DNA of 64,000 bases from Ilex aquifolium (GCA_951799425.1 OX637394.1:16212001-16276000); one strand, 5' to 3'; positions 34,147 through 46,052 are shown, counted from the first letter of the stretch. Translations and numbers: made by a program. Notes: generated by a model from the letters alone, not told the origin.

Positions 34147-34530
34147 TGATGATCCATCAATACGGTTCTGGGTATTGAGGAGAAGAATTCTCCAGACGGA
34201 TTCGGGTGATGGTTTGGAAGAGCCCATGAGGGTGAGGACTTTGGTGGAGAAGGTTTTGATGTGGTTGTAATGATTCCATAGGGGAGAAATGGGCGGTGGC
34301 GATGTTGGAAGCTCGGCGGCGGAGGTTGGGTGGTAATTTTATATAGTGAGACCTTGAGGGGTCTTGGGTAGCCTTCCCCTAACACTTACTGTAATCCAAT
34401 AGTTCTTGGAGGGGTCTTGGTCAGTAGTGAATATGACTGAGTAGCTCTCTCATGTGTAAATGTCCATGTCTTCGACGGAAAATGGTTGGACATATTTTCC
34501 ATCCGCTTCTACCACCACCATCTTGTGATC
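34147..34530 (-). pseudogene. Copy B exon 5, 5' part
   Basis: It starts after GTCTTTAG with [20 protein letters not shown], then DMDIYT and the shared TGA (34452-34450). The right frame continues through NYWIT to the NTQNRIDG region, and homology ends at about 34147. Confidence 0.9.
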
Positions 34531-35785
34531 CTAAAGACAAGGGGAGGTGAACAAGAATCAATGTTTGTGATTCAATTTGATCTAATTACAAATCAAACAA
34601 ACCAAATTACGAATCTATTTGTTTATATTATGATCAATCCAAAAACTTGAGATTGATTCCAGCTTGTCAAGATCGATTCGTACGTTTTTAAGATCTAGAC
34701 TTTTTGTAATATCATTTCAGAATCATGAAGTCACGTCTGTATATTGTAACATAAGATCGATAAGTATTAATATTGTAGGGTTCCATGGTAAAAAAGGACA
34801 CCTGAGAAAAATGTGGCAACCTTGTTCTGTTGATCCATTACCATAGTTCAAAGCAAAGGGTCATGATAGATTATGAGAGTTATGGCATTTTTGGGTCTGA
34901 TATATATGAAGGGGGCATTGAACTAAATTAGTTTAATGGTAACTTAATGTCATATTTGGATCATGTTATGAAATCCGGACTTCTAACATGAGTAATAGTC
35001 GGCTTCATACTAGTGTCAAATAACCCTACGACTTCTCTTGTACTTCCCAGAAAGACAAAAAAAAAAAAAAAAAGAAATCTATATCATGGTAGAAATCAAT
35101 CAACAGGTGGTATAAAATTAATTAATTTAGGATCACAAGATTAGCTTTAGGATCGGAAATTACTAAAGTAAACTAGGCGTCTGATTGTCTAATCTTGTCT
35201 GGTATTGTAACCAAACCATTCACGGCCTTTTGACCTTTGGCCTGGTGATGTGATGATGATATCGGCCTTTTTCTTTGCTTTCCCTTCCGCAAAACAGAAA
35301 GTTGACTTGACAGTGCCATAGTGGTGGGAGGGACATATCAATGTAAAAATCAGCAGTGTCTTTATCTCTTGGTCAAGCTCATCCACCAAGTGTGCAGCCA
35401 TGTGGACCAGGGCTCAGTAATGGGTTAGACACCTGGGTACTTCGTTGGCTTGAGGACATAGTTAAACCACCACCATTGTCTACACCACAAATTTGCTTGC
35501 AACTTTTAGTTATTGCTATCCATTTACACCATCTGAATCAATTTCCTTATTCAATCTCTCTCATCAGCCTTATACCAACCGTTTCTCTTTCTTTCCTGAA
35601 GTCTCTCTGAAAAAAGACAAGTCAATGTATGGATATAATAAAGTTTGTTCTTTAAGATATTTCTTCATTTACGACAGCTAAAAAGAACAATTTCTATTCC
35701 TTTCGGTCTTCCAAAAGTTGAGAAGTCATTGTAATGCTTCCCATTATTCTTTTCACAACTAGTCAACTTTTCTCATGTGTGCAAT

Positions 35786-36444
35786 CAGAGATATGAGGAG
35801 CCATGCCCCCCCCCCCCCCCCCCTACCCTAAAATTTTATAATTTTTTATTATCCCCCTATATTTAAAAAAAAAATTATTGTTAATCTCTAACTTTTTAAA
35901 ATACCCAATGTGTAAATACCTCACGTAGTGTACTCAGAAAGATTAATGACTTAATATTTAGTAACCATTTAAGATGTAATTACATGGATGAGTATCGTTT
36001 ATACTAACAAAGACACTTGTTAAATTATTTTGATGATACAGAAAAAAAATACAAGTGACTTTTTTTATATAAAAAAATAGGGATACAAATATGGTTTATA
36101 TAAAAAGCAGTTGGTTAACTTATAATTCATTGTTATTATGGTATCATATGAAACTATTATTTGCAACCTTGATTTATTTATAAACATAAGGTTACAATAT
36201 AAACAAGAAAAAAAAAAGGTAGGAGATTATCACAAATGAATTTTTATGATGGCATGAACCACTTTTGAGTTTTGTGCTCAAAAATAATTTTTTCGATGTC
36301 ATTGCATAAAAATTAAATTTAATAGGTTCTTTATAAATAAAAATTTATAATTGACAATAATCGTTGAATAATCCCATTGAATTAAATTTTTGTCTATGAC
36401 AATATTGTTGGCCCCCTCAAGAAAAAATTTTGGTTCTATCCCTG
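35786..36444. mobile_element. hAT MITE, 659 bp, 8-bp target duplication
   Basis: The ends are CAGAGATATGA and its inverse-like TTCTATCCCTG. TGTGCAAT lies at 35778-35785 and 36445-36452. Copy A is uninterrupted (about 19310). It contains a 17-base C-run near 35806. Confidence 0.83.
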
Positions 36445-36479
36445 TGTGCAATATCAACAGTCACCAAATAGTTGCAATA

Positions 36480-37155
36480 TAAAACTACTAGTTATTGTCT
36501 GTACCTGAAGGTACAGAGTAATAAAAAATGATAAACAATAAACATATTTATATTCATATCTAAAATCAAATCACAAACATAGAAGACAGATAAATGAATT
36601 TAAGCATCGGTTGTAGTGGGGGTAAGAGGTGGTGGTAGGAGACGGTGATGGTTGTTGTGGGTGGCAATGACCGCGGCGGCGGCGGTGGTGGCGATGGTTG
36701 TGGCGACTACGGCGACGGCGACAGTGGTGATGGTGGAGGCGGCGGCGGTTGTGGTGGCGACGATGGCGATAATGATGGCGGTGGTGGTAGTGGCAGTGAC
36801 GGCAGTAGTGGTGGTGGCGGCAGCGACGACGACGACGGTGGTGGCAGCGGCGGCAACGACGGCGGTGGTAGTGGCGACGATGGTGGCAGTGGTGGTGGTA
36901 GAGGTAGTGGTGGAGCGATTTCAAACACTATTTTTTTTTAAAGTACTTATGAGAAATAATTTTTAGAAGTATTTTTAAAAAATCACTCCAAACACATCCT
37001 TAGGACCCAATTTTTCCTATTAAATTTAGGGTGTTAATATTAGCCGTTAGATTAATTTTAAAGTAAAATTTAAAACGATCTCAACCGCGAAAAGCAAAAG
37101 TCATTTTGTTTATCTTTTGAGATTTGAATTGTAAGCTACTTTATTATATAGATAT
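36480..37155. repeat. Dispersed repeat with GGN trinucleotide tract
   Basis: The core is a G-rich (GGC/GGT)n tract at 36626-36910, followed by a block through TTTAGGGTGTTAATATTAGC to CTACTTTATTATATAG. A mirror-image copy with CCN tract lies at 45572-46052, and a relative without the tract lies in copy A intron 4. Its class is unknown. Confidence 0.7.
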
Positions 37156-37500
37156 ATAAGCAATGTTGAACCGACAAAAAAAAAATCAAAAATATAAACT
37201 AAATGAGTGACATTTTCATAATATAAAAAATTTAAATTTATAAAGGGTAAAAGTGAGACCAACAACACTATTATGGTAATAGCACTTCATTTAATCTTTT
37301 TTTTTTTTTTGGTGCCACTCTACCATTCCTCTAAAACTATATACTTTTTTTTTTGGTGTGAAATTGTTAAAACTCAACCTAATTTTCATTTCATTTTCAT
37401 TAATTTAATTTCAAATTACATTTCAATAATATTGCTCTTAAACTAATGCAATAATTTCAATAGATTTTAGAATACGTATTATAGTTATGATATATCTTAC

Positions 37501-38193
37501 CCCAATTGCCAGGTTGAGTGAAGCCAGTGCAGTGGTGCTAGCCACCCTCAGCCTGTAGGTCTTGTTTGGCTGCACATTGAGGATCTGGGGTGCGCACTGC
37601 TCGTTCCCGGTCAAATTACAAGGGGCCGGACGACGTGTTGCTAACTTGCGCAGCTATTGAACAATTCTATGAAGCACGGATACGGATACGGCGATACGGG
37701 ATACGGTGATACGGATACGGCGATACGGCAAAACTTAAAAAAATAGGATACGGATACGGCTAGGATACGTCCATAAAATATATATTTTTTAAAATTTTAT
37801 TATTATATTAATGTAATAATTATGATTTATAAAGTGAATCACACATCTACCAAAGATATATAATAATAACTAATCATTCTATCATTTATAAATCATACAT
37901 ATTTGCAAATAAGGGCTCAAAACATATTTGCTCTTGTGCCCCTATATTTTTTAAAAAATTCAAGTAATACCCCGCCGTATCCGAAAAGTATCGGAGGCGT
38001 ATCCGGCCGTATCCGAAAATCAAATTTATTTTTTTAATTTTCGGATACGTCTCAGCCGTATCCGATACGTATCCGGCCGTATCGGAGGCGTATCGGTATT
38101 CAAAACGTATCCGATACCAATATTTTGACCATTTCGAAGTATTCGTGCTTCATAGGAACAATTGTATTGCCCTCTCCCGTTCATCAGCAGTGT
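37501..38193 (-). pseudogene. Copy B exon 4, split by a MITE
   Basis: It reads [11 protein letters not shown] at the 5' side and [19 protein letters not shown] at the 3' side, with acceptor TGTAG and donor GTAAG. The MITE at 37667-38155 interrupts it. After removing the MITE and one duplication the exon is 196 bp, one base over the live length. Confidence 0.9.
37667..38155. mobile_element. MITE packed with GGATACGG/CCGTATCC motifs, 489 bp, 8-bp target duplication
   Basis: Inverted ends CTATGAAGCACG are perfect over 12 bases. GAACAATT lies at 37659-37666 and 38156-38163. Both subterminal regions are filled with GATACGG (left) and CGTATCCG (right) so the two halves can pair. An 8-bp duplication suggests hAT. 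There is no coding sequence. Confidence 0.88.
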
Positions 38194-38752
38194 CTACAAT
38201 CATTACCACAAAAAACAATAAACATGAATACCTAGGCTAGAAGTGAAAAAAAAAACCCACTTTCACCATAACCAAAATGTTAATTGTGTCATATTCTTGG
38301 CGTGTCATCATTTTCGATCATATCATTTTGATTCATGTTATGTTCATAGCAATAGTCGCTTTAATGAGAAATTGTTTAGTTCTAGAATTATTTCATACAA
38401 TACTTTGATAAACACATAAAAAGCATACTATTTGTCGTTCTTAAAATACTAATTAAACGAATCAATTAATGGAGTGTTATACTCCCATTGTTGTTTCACA
38501 AGCTAAGTAATTACCCCCAAAAGAACAAGGAAATGCTACCAAAGGGTACAATTCGCATACGAAAAAAGCTAGAGTGAGTTTAACACACCACGTGACAGTG
38601 TCATGTGACGTACATATTCAATGAAAAATTATCATGTCAGACACATAAGTTGACTTTTATGGGGAATGCACAACTTCTTCTGATTGATCGGCACTGTCAA
38701 GTAGTGTGTTAAACCCAAACAAAACCAACACACAAAACAGCTATCTAAGTAC

Positions 38753-38967
38753 CTGGGGTTCACCAACCCACTGAAATGGCTTGAAAGAGAGGTCAACCTC
38801 TTGTTCATGAAAGCTTTTATGCCACCAATCACTGAGTAATAGACTGAACTCCCCGTCATAATGAAAAGGCTCTCTCTCCCTCCCTCTGCCACATCCACTA
38901 TCAGAGATCCATACAAGCCTGCTGACCTTTGCATCCCATAGTATCCATGGTAGAAATATGTTCCAGT
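38753..38967 (-). pseudogene. Copy B exon 3
   Basis: It reads [22 protein letters not shown] then, after 2 extra bases in the GAG-rich run, DWWHKS and QEVDLS in a shifted frame. It is 215 bp against 213. HGH is HGY (CAC to TAC near 38945). Confidence 0.9.
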
Positions 38968-39134
38968 CTATACCACAACATACCATACTTATAGCTCCAT
39001 ACAACAAATAATACATACTGAAAAAAGATATACATGATTTGCCCTAGTTATAAAATAAAATTGAGAAGAAAAATTCACTAATAATTCAGAGAGAGAGAGA
39101 AAGATTGTGTGTGTGTGTGTGAACAAAGCTTTAC

Positions 39135-39222
39135 CTTATTTTAACCTGTAGACAAAGGTTTCTCCAGGTTTAATTGCACACTGTGAGATGGATGCGGTTC
39201 CATCAGACCATGGCGTCCTAAA
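39135..39222 (-). pseudogene. Copy B exon 2
   Basis: It reads [20 protein letters not shown] and FVYRLK, then TAA. It is 88 bp instead of 93; the 5-base loss at the 3' end breaks the frame. Confidence 0.9.
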
Positions 39223-39723
39223 CTGAAATTAAAAAAGAATAGAAGTATGGTTAAATACACCTTGTCCAATTCACAAAGATGCCTCCTTATGTACGAACAT
39301 AGAAATACACACAGGGAGGGAGAGGTATAAAATGCTAGACCCAACCAAAAATAAGAATCAAATAATGTAACACTTTCCCCTCATTAATTGTGCGAGACAA
39401 AAAAAATAGTTTAATATACAAATTCTGAAGCACACCACTCTGAGTTTGAGCTTAAGGCTTATGCTTTTTGACCAAGGTTGAATCCAAGTTGTATATATCC
39501 TCATATTTTAATAACCTTGAGATGGCAAATAAAGTTTGAAATTTAAATGAATGAAGTTGGTCGAAAAGCATTGTCATATCCCTCCCATATAGTTCAGTCT
39601 CATGTTTTAGGGTTAGAGTAACAGACGCAGAGAGAAAGAGAGAGAGTCGAACCTGTCGGATTCCATGCCAATGAATGACAACACCTTCAGTGTCAAGCTT
39701 GTTGGTGAGTTCCACAACAATGA

Positions 39724-41118
39724 GGGATGGAACTAGGATTTCATACCAATAACATAAACTTTATTATACTTGTTAGATCCTAATTTATAACTCTAAAATA
39801 TATCAAACTAAAAAAAAAACACACTAAGGCAAACAATAATCAAGTATATATTATAAACAACACATCAAAAAAAAAAAAAAAACTACAAACAACCACTAAA
39901 TCAAAAACATATCATAGTTTATGTCCAAAAATGTACTGCACAATTCAATAAATATTATACTCTTCTCAAATTTAAAATATTAGTCAAAATTTCAAACTTC
40001 ATTGATAATTGACAATAAAATAATTTCATTCATTTTACATTACATCAATAATTTTGTACTTCAATAACGAAACAAAGAATCGTTGAAGTATTTTCAAGAT
40101 CCTTTAGATTTTTCAACGTTTAGGCTCTTTGTTTGTTAGAAAGTGTGTTTATTAGGTATTAATCAAAAAATTAGTATTTTTTATTAACTTCTCAATGCTG
40201 ACTACCAAGAACTCTTACGTTAATATTATCAAGATTTCTCCTCTATAATTCTTTAATTATTTTATTGGGATATGGGTAAAAATTAAAAAAAAAGGCATTA
40301 TTTTATTAGTATCTCATTTATCAAAAAGTCATTTCATTATATGGACAATATTTTATGGAATCATTATAGGTGTAAAGTACTAAAAATAGGGGCATAAATT
40401 ATCTAGGGGCCAATGCCTTACCGGGGCAATCCAATGTAAACGGAGGCCTTAGGTCAAAACTTTACACAGGGTCCTATTAATATTTCGTGTATATATATAT
40501 ATATATTAATTTATTTAAAAATTATATATATATTTTTTTTTAGATGCAAAAATATTGATCAAGTTCTTATATTCAAGTTTTGTCAACAATTCTTTCTCAA
40601 TAGATAATATAGTTAATCTATTCAATCTTTCTTGTGACATAGTTGACCGTAAATAAAATTTTATTAATTAAAGTTTTTAAAAGCTCATTTCTGCTGAAGC
40701 GACTGTTACTGGTATGATTAACAAAATTCTATGTAGAGAGACAGAGAGCATTGGAGATGCAAAGTTGCTGAGATGGATTAGGTTTCATATTTATACTAGA
40801 GTTTTTTTATTTTAGGATTTTTGTTGTGCTTAACTAAATAGAGAGTAATTTTGCACCTAACAAAACTAGACATGATTTGGACTCGCCCTAAAAATTTGAA
40901 TCCTATCTAAAATTCAGAATTAAAAAAAAAAAAATTTGGGCCTAATAAAAGGGTAATTTTTTTGGGGAGCTAGACAGCCATCTTAGTGGCCTATGCCTAA
41001 GTCCGGGCCCTTTGCCTTACAAAAGTGATGCTCACTACTGTAGATATATTATAGGGGCTCTTGAGCATGGAGCAGGGGGGCCATTGCCCCCTAGGCCCAT
41101 GCTAGTTCCGTCTCTCTC
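39724..41118 (-). mobile_element. Degraded hAT transposon in copy B exon 1, about 1.4 kb
   Basis: The ends are GGGATGGAACTAG and, inverted, GAGACGGAACTAG. ACAATGA lies at 39717-39723 and 41119-41125. A C-terminal hAT transposase fragment lies on the - strand at 40561-40735. The rest is AT-rich debris with a (TA)n run near 40495. Confidence 0.8.
40561..40735 (-). pseudogene. hAT transposase dimerisation-domain fragment
   Basis: On the - strand the frame reads PVTVASAEMSF, stop, KL, stop, LIKFYLRS, then TMSQERLNRLTILSIEKELL and TKLEYKNL. This is the conserved end of the hAT C-terminal dimerisation domain. Two in-frame stops are visible and the upstream catalytic region is missing. A partial second copy (AST.NSF, KLKLIKFYLRS) lies at 41540-41616. 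Confidence 0.85.
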
Positions 41119-41616
41119 ACAATGATGGTATCTCCGGCACGAGCACAAATGGTCGGTCCGGAAAACTGGCCATTGATCCCCATGACCACATTCTCAAGGC
41201 AATCTGGAGACCACAGCATATACTCCACATCCAATTTGAAATGCCTGGTCTTATACCCCCAAAGATAAATTAACCAAAATTACGAAACAAAACCAAAAAA
41301 ACACATCCCTTATAGGCCTTGAACATTGGTCACCCGAAGAACCCATGTTCCCCAATACCGAAACTATAAGAAGAGAATGAAGGGCAGCCCGACCACTCAC
41401 CGTGGCTGCCCTTCTTCTCTCAAGGTTCGACGCCTTAATTCTCTCGTTTAAGTATGAAATAATATTTATTTTTTTATTTATAAAAAAAAATAGAAAAAAA
41501 AAGTGGTTGAGGAGATGCGATATGAAGGGGAAAGAAGTAGTTGAACGTAAATAAAATTTTATTAATTTAAGTTTTCAAAAGCTATTTTCTGTTGAAGCGT
41601 CTACTACTAGTATGAT

Positions 41617-42257
41617 TAGAGGTGTCACTTAGGCGGGCCAACCTGAATTCAACTTGAACCCAACCCGAAAAAAATAGGGTTTGGATTAGAATTTTTAATA
41701 TTTGAGTTGAGTCTAGGCAAAAAAACTTCAACCCAAATTGAATTTGGGCAAGCTTCGGGTTGAACTCGATTATTAAATCGAATTGAACCCGAATATACAT
41801 AAATATATTTAACTAGGGTTAGTATTTATCTTCACGCTTTAGAGTCTAGACTTTTACTTTACTTCACTTCAAGTCTTCACTCTTGCACTTCCATCACTCT
41901 CAGATCCCTCTCTCACTCGTCACTCCTCCCTCTCTCAGCCTCTCTCTCTCACTCGTAACTCCTCCTTCTCTCACTCCCTCTCTCTTCATCTGCGTCTCGC
42001 TCTTCATCTCATATCACTTGAAAAAATCAGATCTACACTAAAAAAAATCATATCTACAATTCAAAAAATCAACCCGATTTTTAACCCGAAATCAGCCCGA
42101 CTTAAATAACCCGAATTCAACCCGAGCCCGCTCTAATTAAACTCGGACAGTACTCGGGTTGAGTACCTCGGGTTAAAGTAGAGTTAGAGTCAGAGTTGGA
42201 GTTAGGGTTAAGATTGGACTAGGGTTGACCTCTCAACCCACCCGAGTTCTACCCTTA
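41617..42257. mobile_element. hAT MITE, 641 bp, 8-bp target duplication
   Basis: The ends are TAGAGGTGTCAC and TTCTACCCTTA. AGTATGAT lies at 41609-41616 and 42258-42265. The interior has AACCCGA and CAACCCG blocks and a pyrimidine-rich tract (41875-42010). Confidence 0.85.
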
Positions 42258-42496
42258 AGTATGATTAACAAAATTCTATAAACAATGCATGTAGAGAGAC
42301 TGAGAACATTAGAGATTGACAACCATAGACAATAGACAACCATCTTAGCGGCCAATGCCTAGGCCCCGGCCCTTTGTCTTACAAATGTGATGCTTATTTA
42401 AAATCATTTTTGACCTTCAAGTTGTTTTTTTTTTTTTTTGGTCAGAACCTTCAAGTTGTTCAAATAATCTTATTTAAAATCATTTTTTTCAACAGT

Positions 42497-42629
42497 GCTC
42501 ACTACTCCACATCCAATTTGAAATGCTTGGTATTATACCCCCAAAGAGAAATTAACCAAAATTACCAAACAAAACCAAAAAAATAACATCCTTTATAGGC
42601 CTTGAACATGGGTCACCCCAAGAACCCAT
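42497..42629 (-). pseudogene. Third exon-1 scrap of ascorbate oxidase
   Basis: It starts ATG (42629-42627) and reads MGSWGDPCSRPIKDV-like sequence into the signal peptide, then the [10 protein letters not shown] equivalent in a shifted frame. It ends at 42497, where hAT-derived DNA is fused. It is unit b of the tandem duplication. Confidence 0.85.
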
Positions 42630-42830
42630 GTTCCCCAATACCAAAACCATAAGAAGAGAACCAAGGGCGGCTAGACCATTCACCGCCGCTACCCTTCTTC
42701 TCTCAATGCCTGGCGCCTTGATTCTCTTGTTTAAGTATAAAATAATATTTATGTCATTTTATTTATCAAAAAAAATTTAAAAAAAAAAAAAAAAAAGGAG
42801 TGGTTGAGGAGATGAGAGATTAAGTGGAAA

Positions 42831-44090
42831 GAGGAAAAAAGGAGAAATTTCACAGTTGGTGCATGTAAGTTTGCATAAATGTCCGATTTTGTCAAAACTA
42901 AGTCATTATGTGCATGGAATACCGTAACCACCGACCCTCTATGTTGGGAGCATTAATAACAGAATGTCTACAAAGTCAATGCCAAATCAGTGCCAGCCAC
43001 GTCAATTTTACTTAATTCCACAAGACTTACCATGTGCACCACCAACCAAATTAGTACAAATAGTTGGTCAGAATAAAAATACATAATAGAGAAATATCAT
43101 TTAAATCTAATTTCTACACTTTATATGTTGATTTAATCACTTATAGTCATTCAAATTTTACTATTTTAATGGATATTTTTATAATTTTTGTGGATCATTT
43201 TAGAACAATAAATTATAACTTTTGAGTATATTTTTACCACTTTTGTAATATTTGTAATCGATCCTAAAAATACTCACAAAAATAATAAATGAGAATACAG
43301 TATTGAATTATTTTTTTCGTACCATAGACTTGTCCCTTTTTCAAAGCCAAGGTCTACTCCTTGTCTGGTTGGTAGGGATCACATTTGGTTAGAGAGATGG
43401 GAACTAAACCTAGATAGAATCACGGGTCAAAATTTTATTTCAAAACGTTTGAAATATTTTTATTTTTAAAGAAACCAAAATAAATTAATGTTGAAAACAA
43501 ATTACTTCAAAATAAATGAAATATTTTTGTTTTGAGAATAGTTTTGCATGGATGGTTTCTGTTAAAAAATTAATTTAGGTGCTTCAACCACGACATAATT
43601 GTATGAGTTGAATAATTGTATTAATTCAGCATTACTAACCATAATAAAAAAAAATGCCTCTAGTGGAAAAATTCAATTATTTCACACTAATATTAATACT
43701 TAAGTAATGCTATACGGATTTAATTTGAAGATCTAATCGGGAATTTAATTTAATTCAATTATTAAATTAATTATAAATTTTAATATTAGATAAAATTCAT
43801 TTTTAATTCAAAAATTACATTAAATTAAATTCAAATAATATTTGAATGGAAGTGTTATACTAAACTACCCATTCCACCTACGCCATAATATTGCACCGTT
43901 GGGGGGTGGTGACTAGTCAATACATTGACTGTTTCCAAAGTACATGAAGATACCGACAATACTAGATCACTGACTAAAAAAAAAAAAAATTTAATTTTAA
44001 ATAAATAAATAAAACTGATTGTTACGTCTTAAATTTTAAAACCGTGAACATTAATTTAATTTAATATTTACCTATGAGAGCATTCAAAAT
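42831..44090. other. Intergenic AT-rich DNA
   Basis: I see no gene, no terminal repeats and no target duplications here. An A-run lies at 43978-43989. Confidence 0.5.
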
Positions 44091-45571
44091 GTAAACATCA
44101 ACACATCAATCTATAAATCAAGTTTACGTCCAAATCTAAAATCATAAACAAATATCTCTCATCTAGGTAAATAACAAATAAACATTCAAGAGATGGCAAC
44201 TTGATTAGAAAGAATTCAATACACCAAAATATATTTGGTATACCCCCACAAACGTAAATCATTCAATCAATCCCCGCAGGACCACATCACTTTAGATAGT
44301 GTGTATACTGGCACAATAGTATTTAACGAAATCTTTCTAATCTAAACTAAAATAATGTCAAATATTTTCCTTTCTGAATTCTCTAACATGTGTTTACGTC
44401 CCAAGAACACCTTCATACTTCTTTTCTTCAACTTCAAAACTCTAAAATCATCTTAATGATGTTGGAAAACTTGAGATTCACCTTGAATCACCAACATCTT
44501 AATCAATAATAAATCTTAATCTCCTATAGAATAAAGTAGTTAAAATACCAAACTTATCATCTTACCCCTCCAAACAGCTATGACATTCAAACATTTATCT
44601 CAAGGCTTCATAACCTCCCGTATTCAATAGTAATATTATTTTGCCCTAAAAATTTTTAGACACTCGCCTAGCTACCTTTCTAAAAATTAAACACTTCCAA
44701 AATTAAATTTAACCTAAAAGTCAATACGTGCGATACTCAAATTTCACAATTATTCTTTCAACAACGATTCGAAATTTCTATCATCATTTTAGTTATTTTA
44801 GAAGCACTCTTAAAATCATATTGTCTATGTTTATTTATAGTAAGGAGTCTTACAGTAATACTAAAATCATAATTATAATGGCAAGTCATTTAGTTCATAT
44901 TTCTGTTCTCATGGATATATATCACCAAGTTGCTATCCTTTTGGGTGTCCAAGGCCTTATACACTTTTTTCCAAAATCTCCAATAACAGTTACTTTTTAA
45001 TTAAAAGACCGTCAAATACCATCAAATTTCTAGTTAGAACACTTAAGTCCTAAGTAAATAATACTTTTTGGTAAATACTTTTTGGTAGTCTTTGGAAAGA
45101 GTCTTTTTGTTTGCAAGTTAAGATTGTAAACATCGAACACCCTTAAGATTCTGCAATAACAAGAGACTTGTGTACTAATATGTTGTTAGTTTTGTTTTTT
45201 CTTTTTGAGGGTATTGGCATGTTGCTCATTTTCTTTGTTGAAAATCCTCATCTATATTCTGTTTTTTTCCGAACTAATTAAATTTCTGACTCTATCCCGA
45301 GGCATATAGAAACATTATAATGCATGGACACCCACCCACACAGAGGTGCGAATCAATTTAGGTATGCCAAAATGAATGAGGAGTAAATAATGGAGTACTT
45401 CAGATGGGTGGGTAGGTAGGTAGGTAGGTAGGTCTTACAATCACCACAAAAATTATTGTTGAGAGAAGAGCATGGGCTTCAATACCTCTGTACAAAACGA
45501 AAACATGCTCATTGACAGTATTTAAAAATATTTTTCAAATGCAGAATCAATGCTCCAGTTATGTAAGATTC

Positions 45572-46052
45572 AAATATATATACTAAAGTACAATAAAATT
45601 CAAATCTCAAAAGATAAACAAAATGATTTTTGTTTTTTACGGTTGAGATCTCTTTAAATTTTACTTTAAAATTAATCTGACGGCTAATATTAACACCCTA
45701 AATTTAATAGGGAAAATAAGCCCCTAAGGGTGTGTTTGGGGTGATTTTTTAAAAATACTTCAAGGACTTATAATTTCTTATAACTACTTAAAACAAAAAA
45801 AGTAGTGTTTAGTACCGTCTCACCCCCACCGCCCCACCACCACCACCCCCACCGCCCCCCCCAACACTACTACCTCCTGCCCCACCACCAACCCCACTGC
45901 CATCACCACTACCACCACCGTCGCCACCTCACCACCACTACCACCACCACTGCTGCCGCCACCCTACTACCACAACAGTCTCTGCCACAATAACCACCAC
46001 CACTATCTCCACCCCACCACCACCACCACCACCATCCCTACTACCACCATCC
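45572..46052. repeat. Mirror copy of the GGN-tract repeat, CCN-rich
   Basis: It is the inverse of 36600-37150: TACTAAAGTACAATAAAATT through TAGGGTGTTAA-type sequence to a CCACCACC-rich tract (45820-46047). It sits exactly between the two tandem units. Confidence 0.72.

Larger units (their letters stand above)
34531..37500 (-). other. Copy B intron 4
   Basis: It aligns with copy A intron 4 in 34531-35785 and 36453-36500 and near 37290-37500. Inserts here are the hAT MITE (35786-36444) and the 36480-37155 repeat. 35610-35740 also resembles 55400-55520 of the live gene's intron 4 in inverse orientation, so all three copies share one ancestral intron. No gene is seen. Confidence 0.75.
34147..41346 (-). 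pseudogene. Ascorbate oxidase pseudogene, copy B
   Basis: Exons on the - strand: exon 1 41346-41126 plus 39723-39653, exon 2 39222-39135, exon 3 38967-38753, exon 4 38193-37501, exon 5 34530-34147. Exon 1 keeps ATG (41346-41344) and HWHG, but a one-base gain after the signal peptide puts TAA in frame, and a hAT element (39724-41118) splits it. Exon 2 lost 5 bases. Exon 3 gained 2 bases and reads HGY instead of HGH. Exon 4 is split by a MITE. Exon 5 carries the TGA shared with copy A (34452-34450) and stops after about 128 codons, so the C-terminal copper ligands are gone. Introns match copy A. Confidence 0.93.
39653..41346 (-). pseudogene. Copy B exon 1, split by a hAT element
   Basis: The 5' part (41346-41126) has ATG, MGSSGDQCSRPIRDVFFWFC (signal-peptide-like), and a one-base gain giving TAA. 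Then [18 protein letters not shown] and [12 protein letters not shown] follow in the proper frame. The 3' part (39723-39653) reads [21 protein letters not shown] minus the junction. Copper motif HWHG is intact. Confidence 0.9.
40647..42830. repeat. Tandem duplication carrying hAT tail and ascorbate oxidase exon 1 start
   Basis: Unit a is about 40647-41531 and unit b about 41532-42830. Both begin at the hAT fragment (GTAAATAAAATTTTATTAAT), pass through ascorbate oxidase exon 1 and its upstream DNA, and end near GTGGTTGAGGAGATG. Unit b has an inserted MITE (41617-42257) and has lost the equivalent of about 41036-41240, joined at a short ACT microhomology. Confidence 0.75.

Noticed and set aside
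36571..36941. Long His-rich and Gly-rich frames on both strands
   Set aside because: These are a translation of the (GGN)n tract. The same tract gives frames in all phases.
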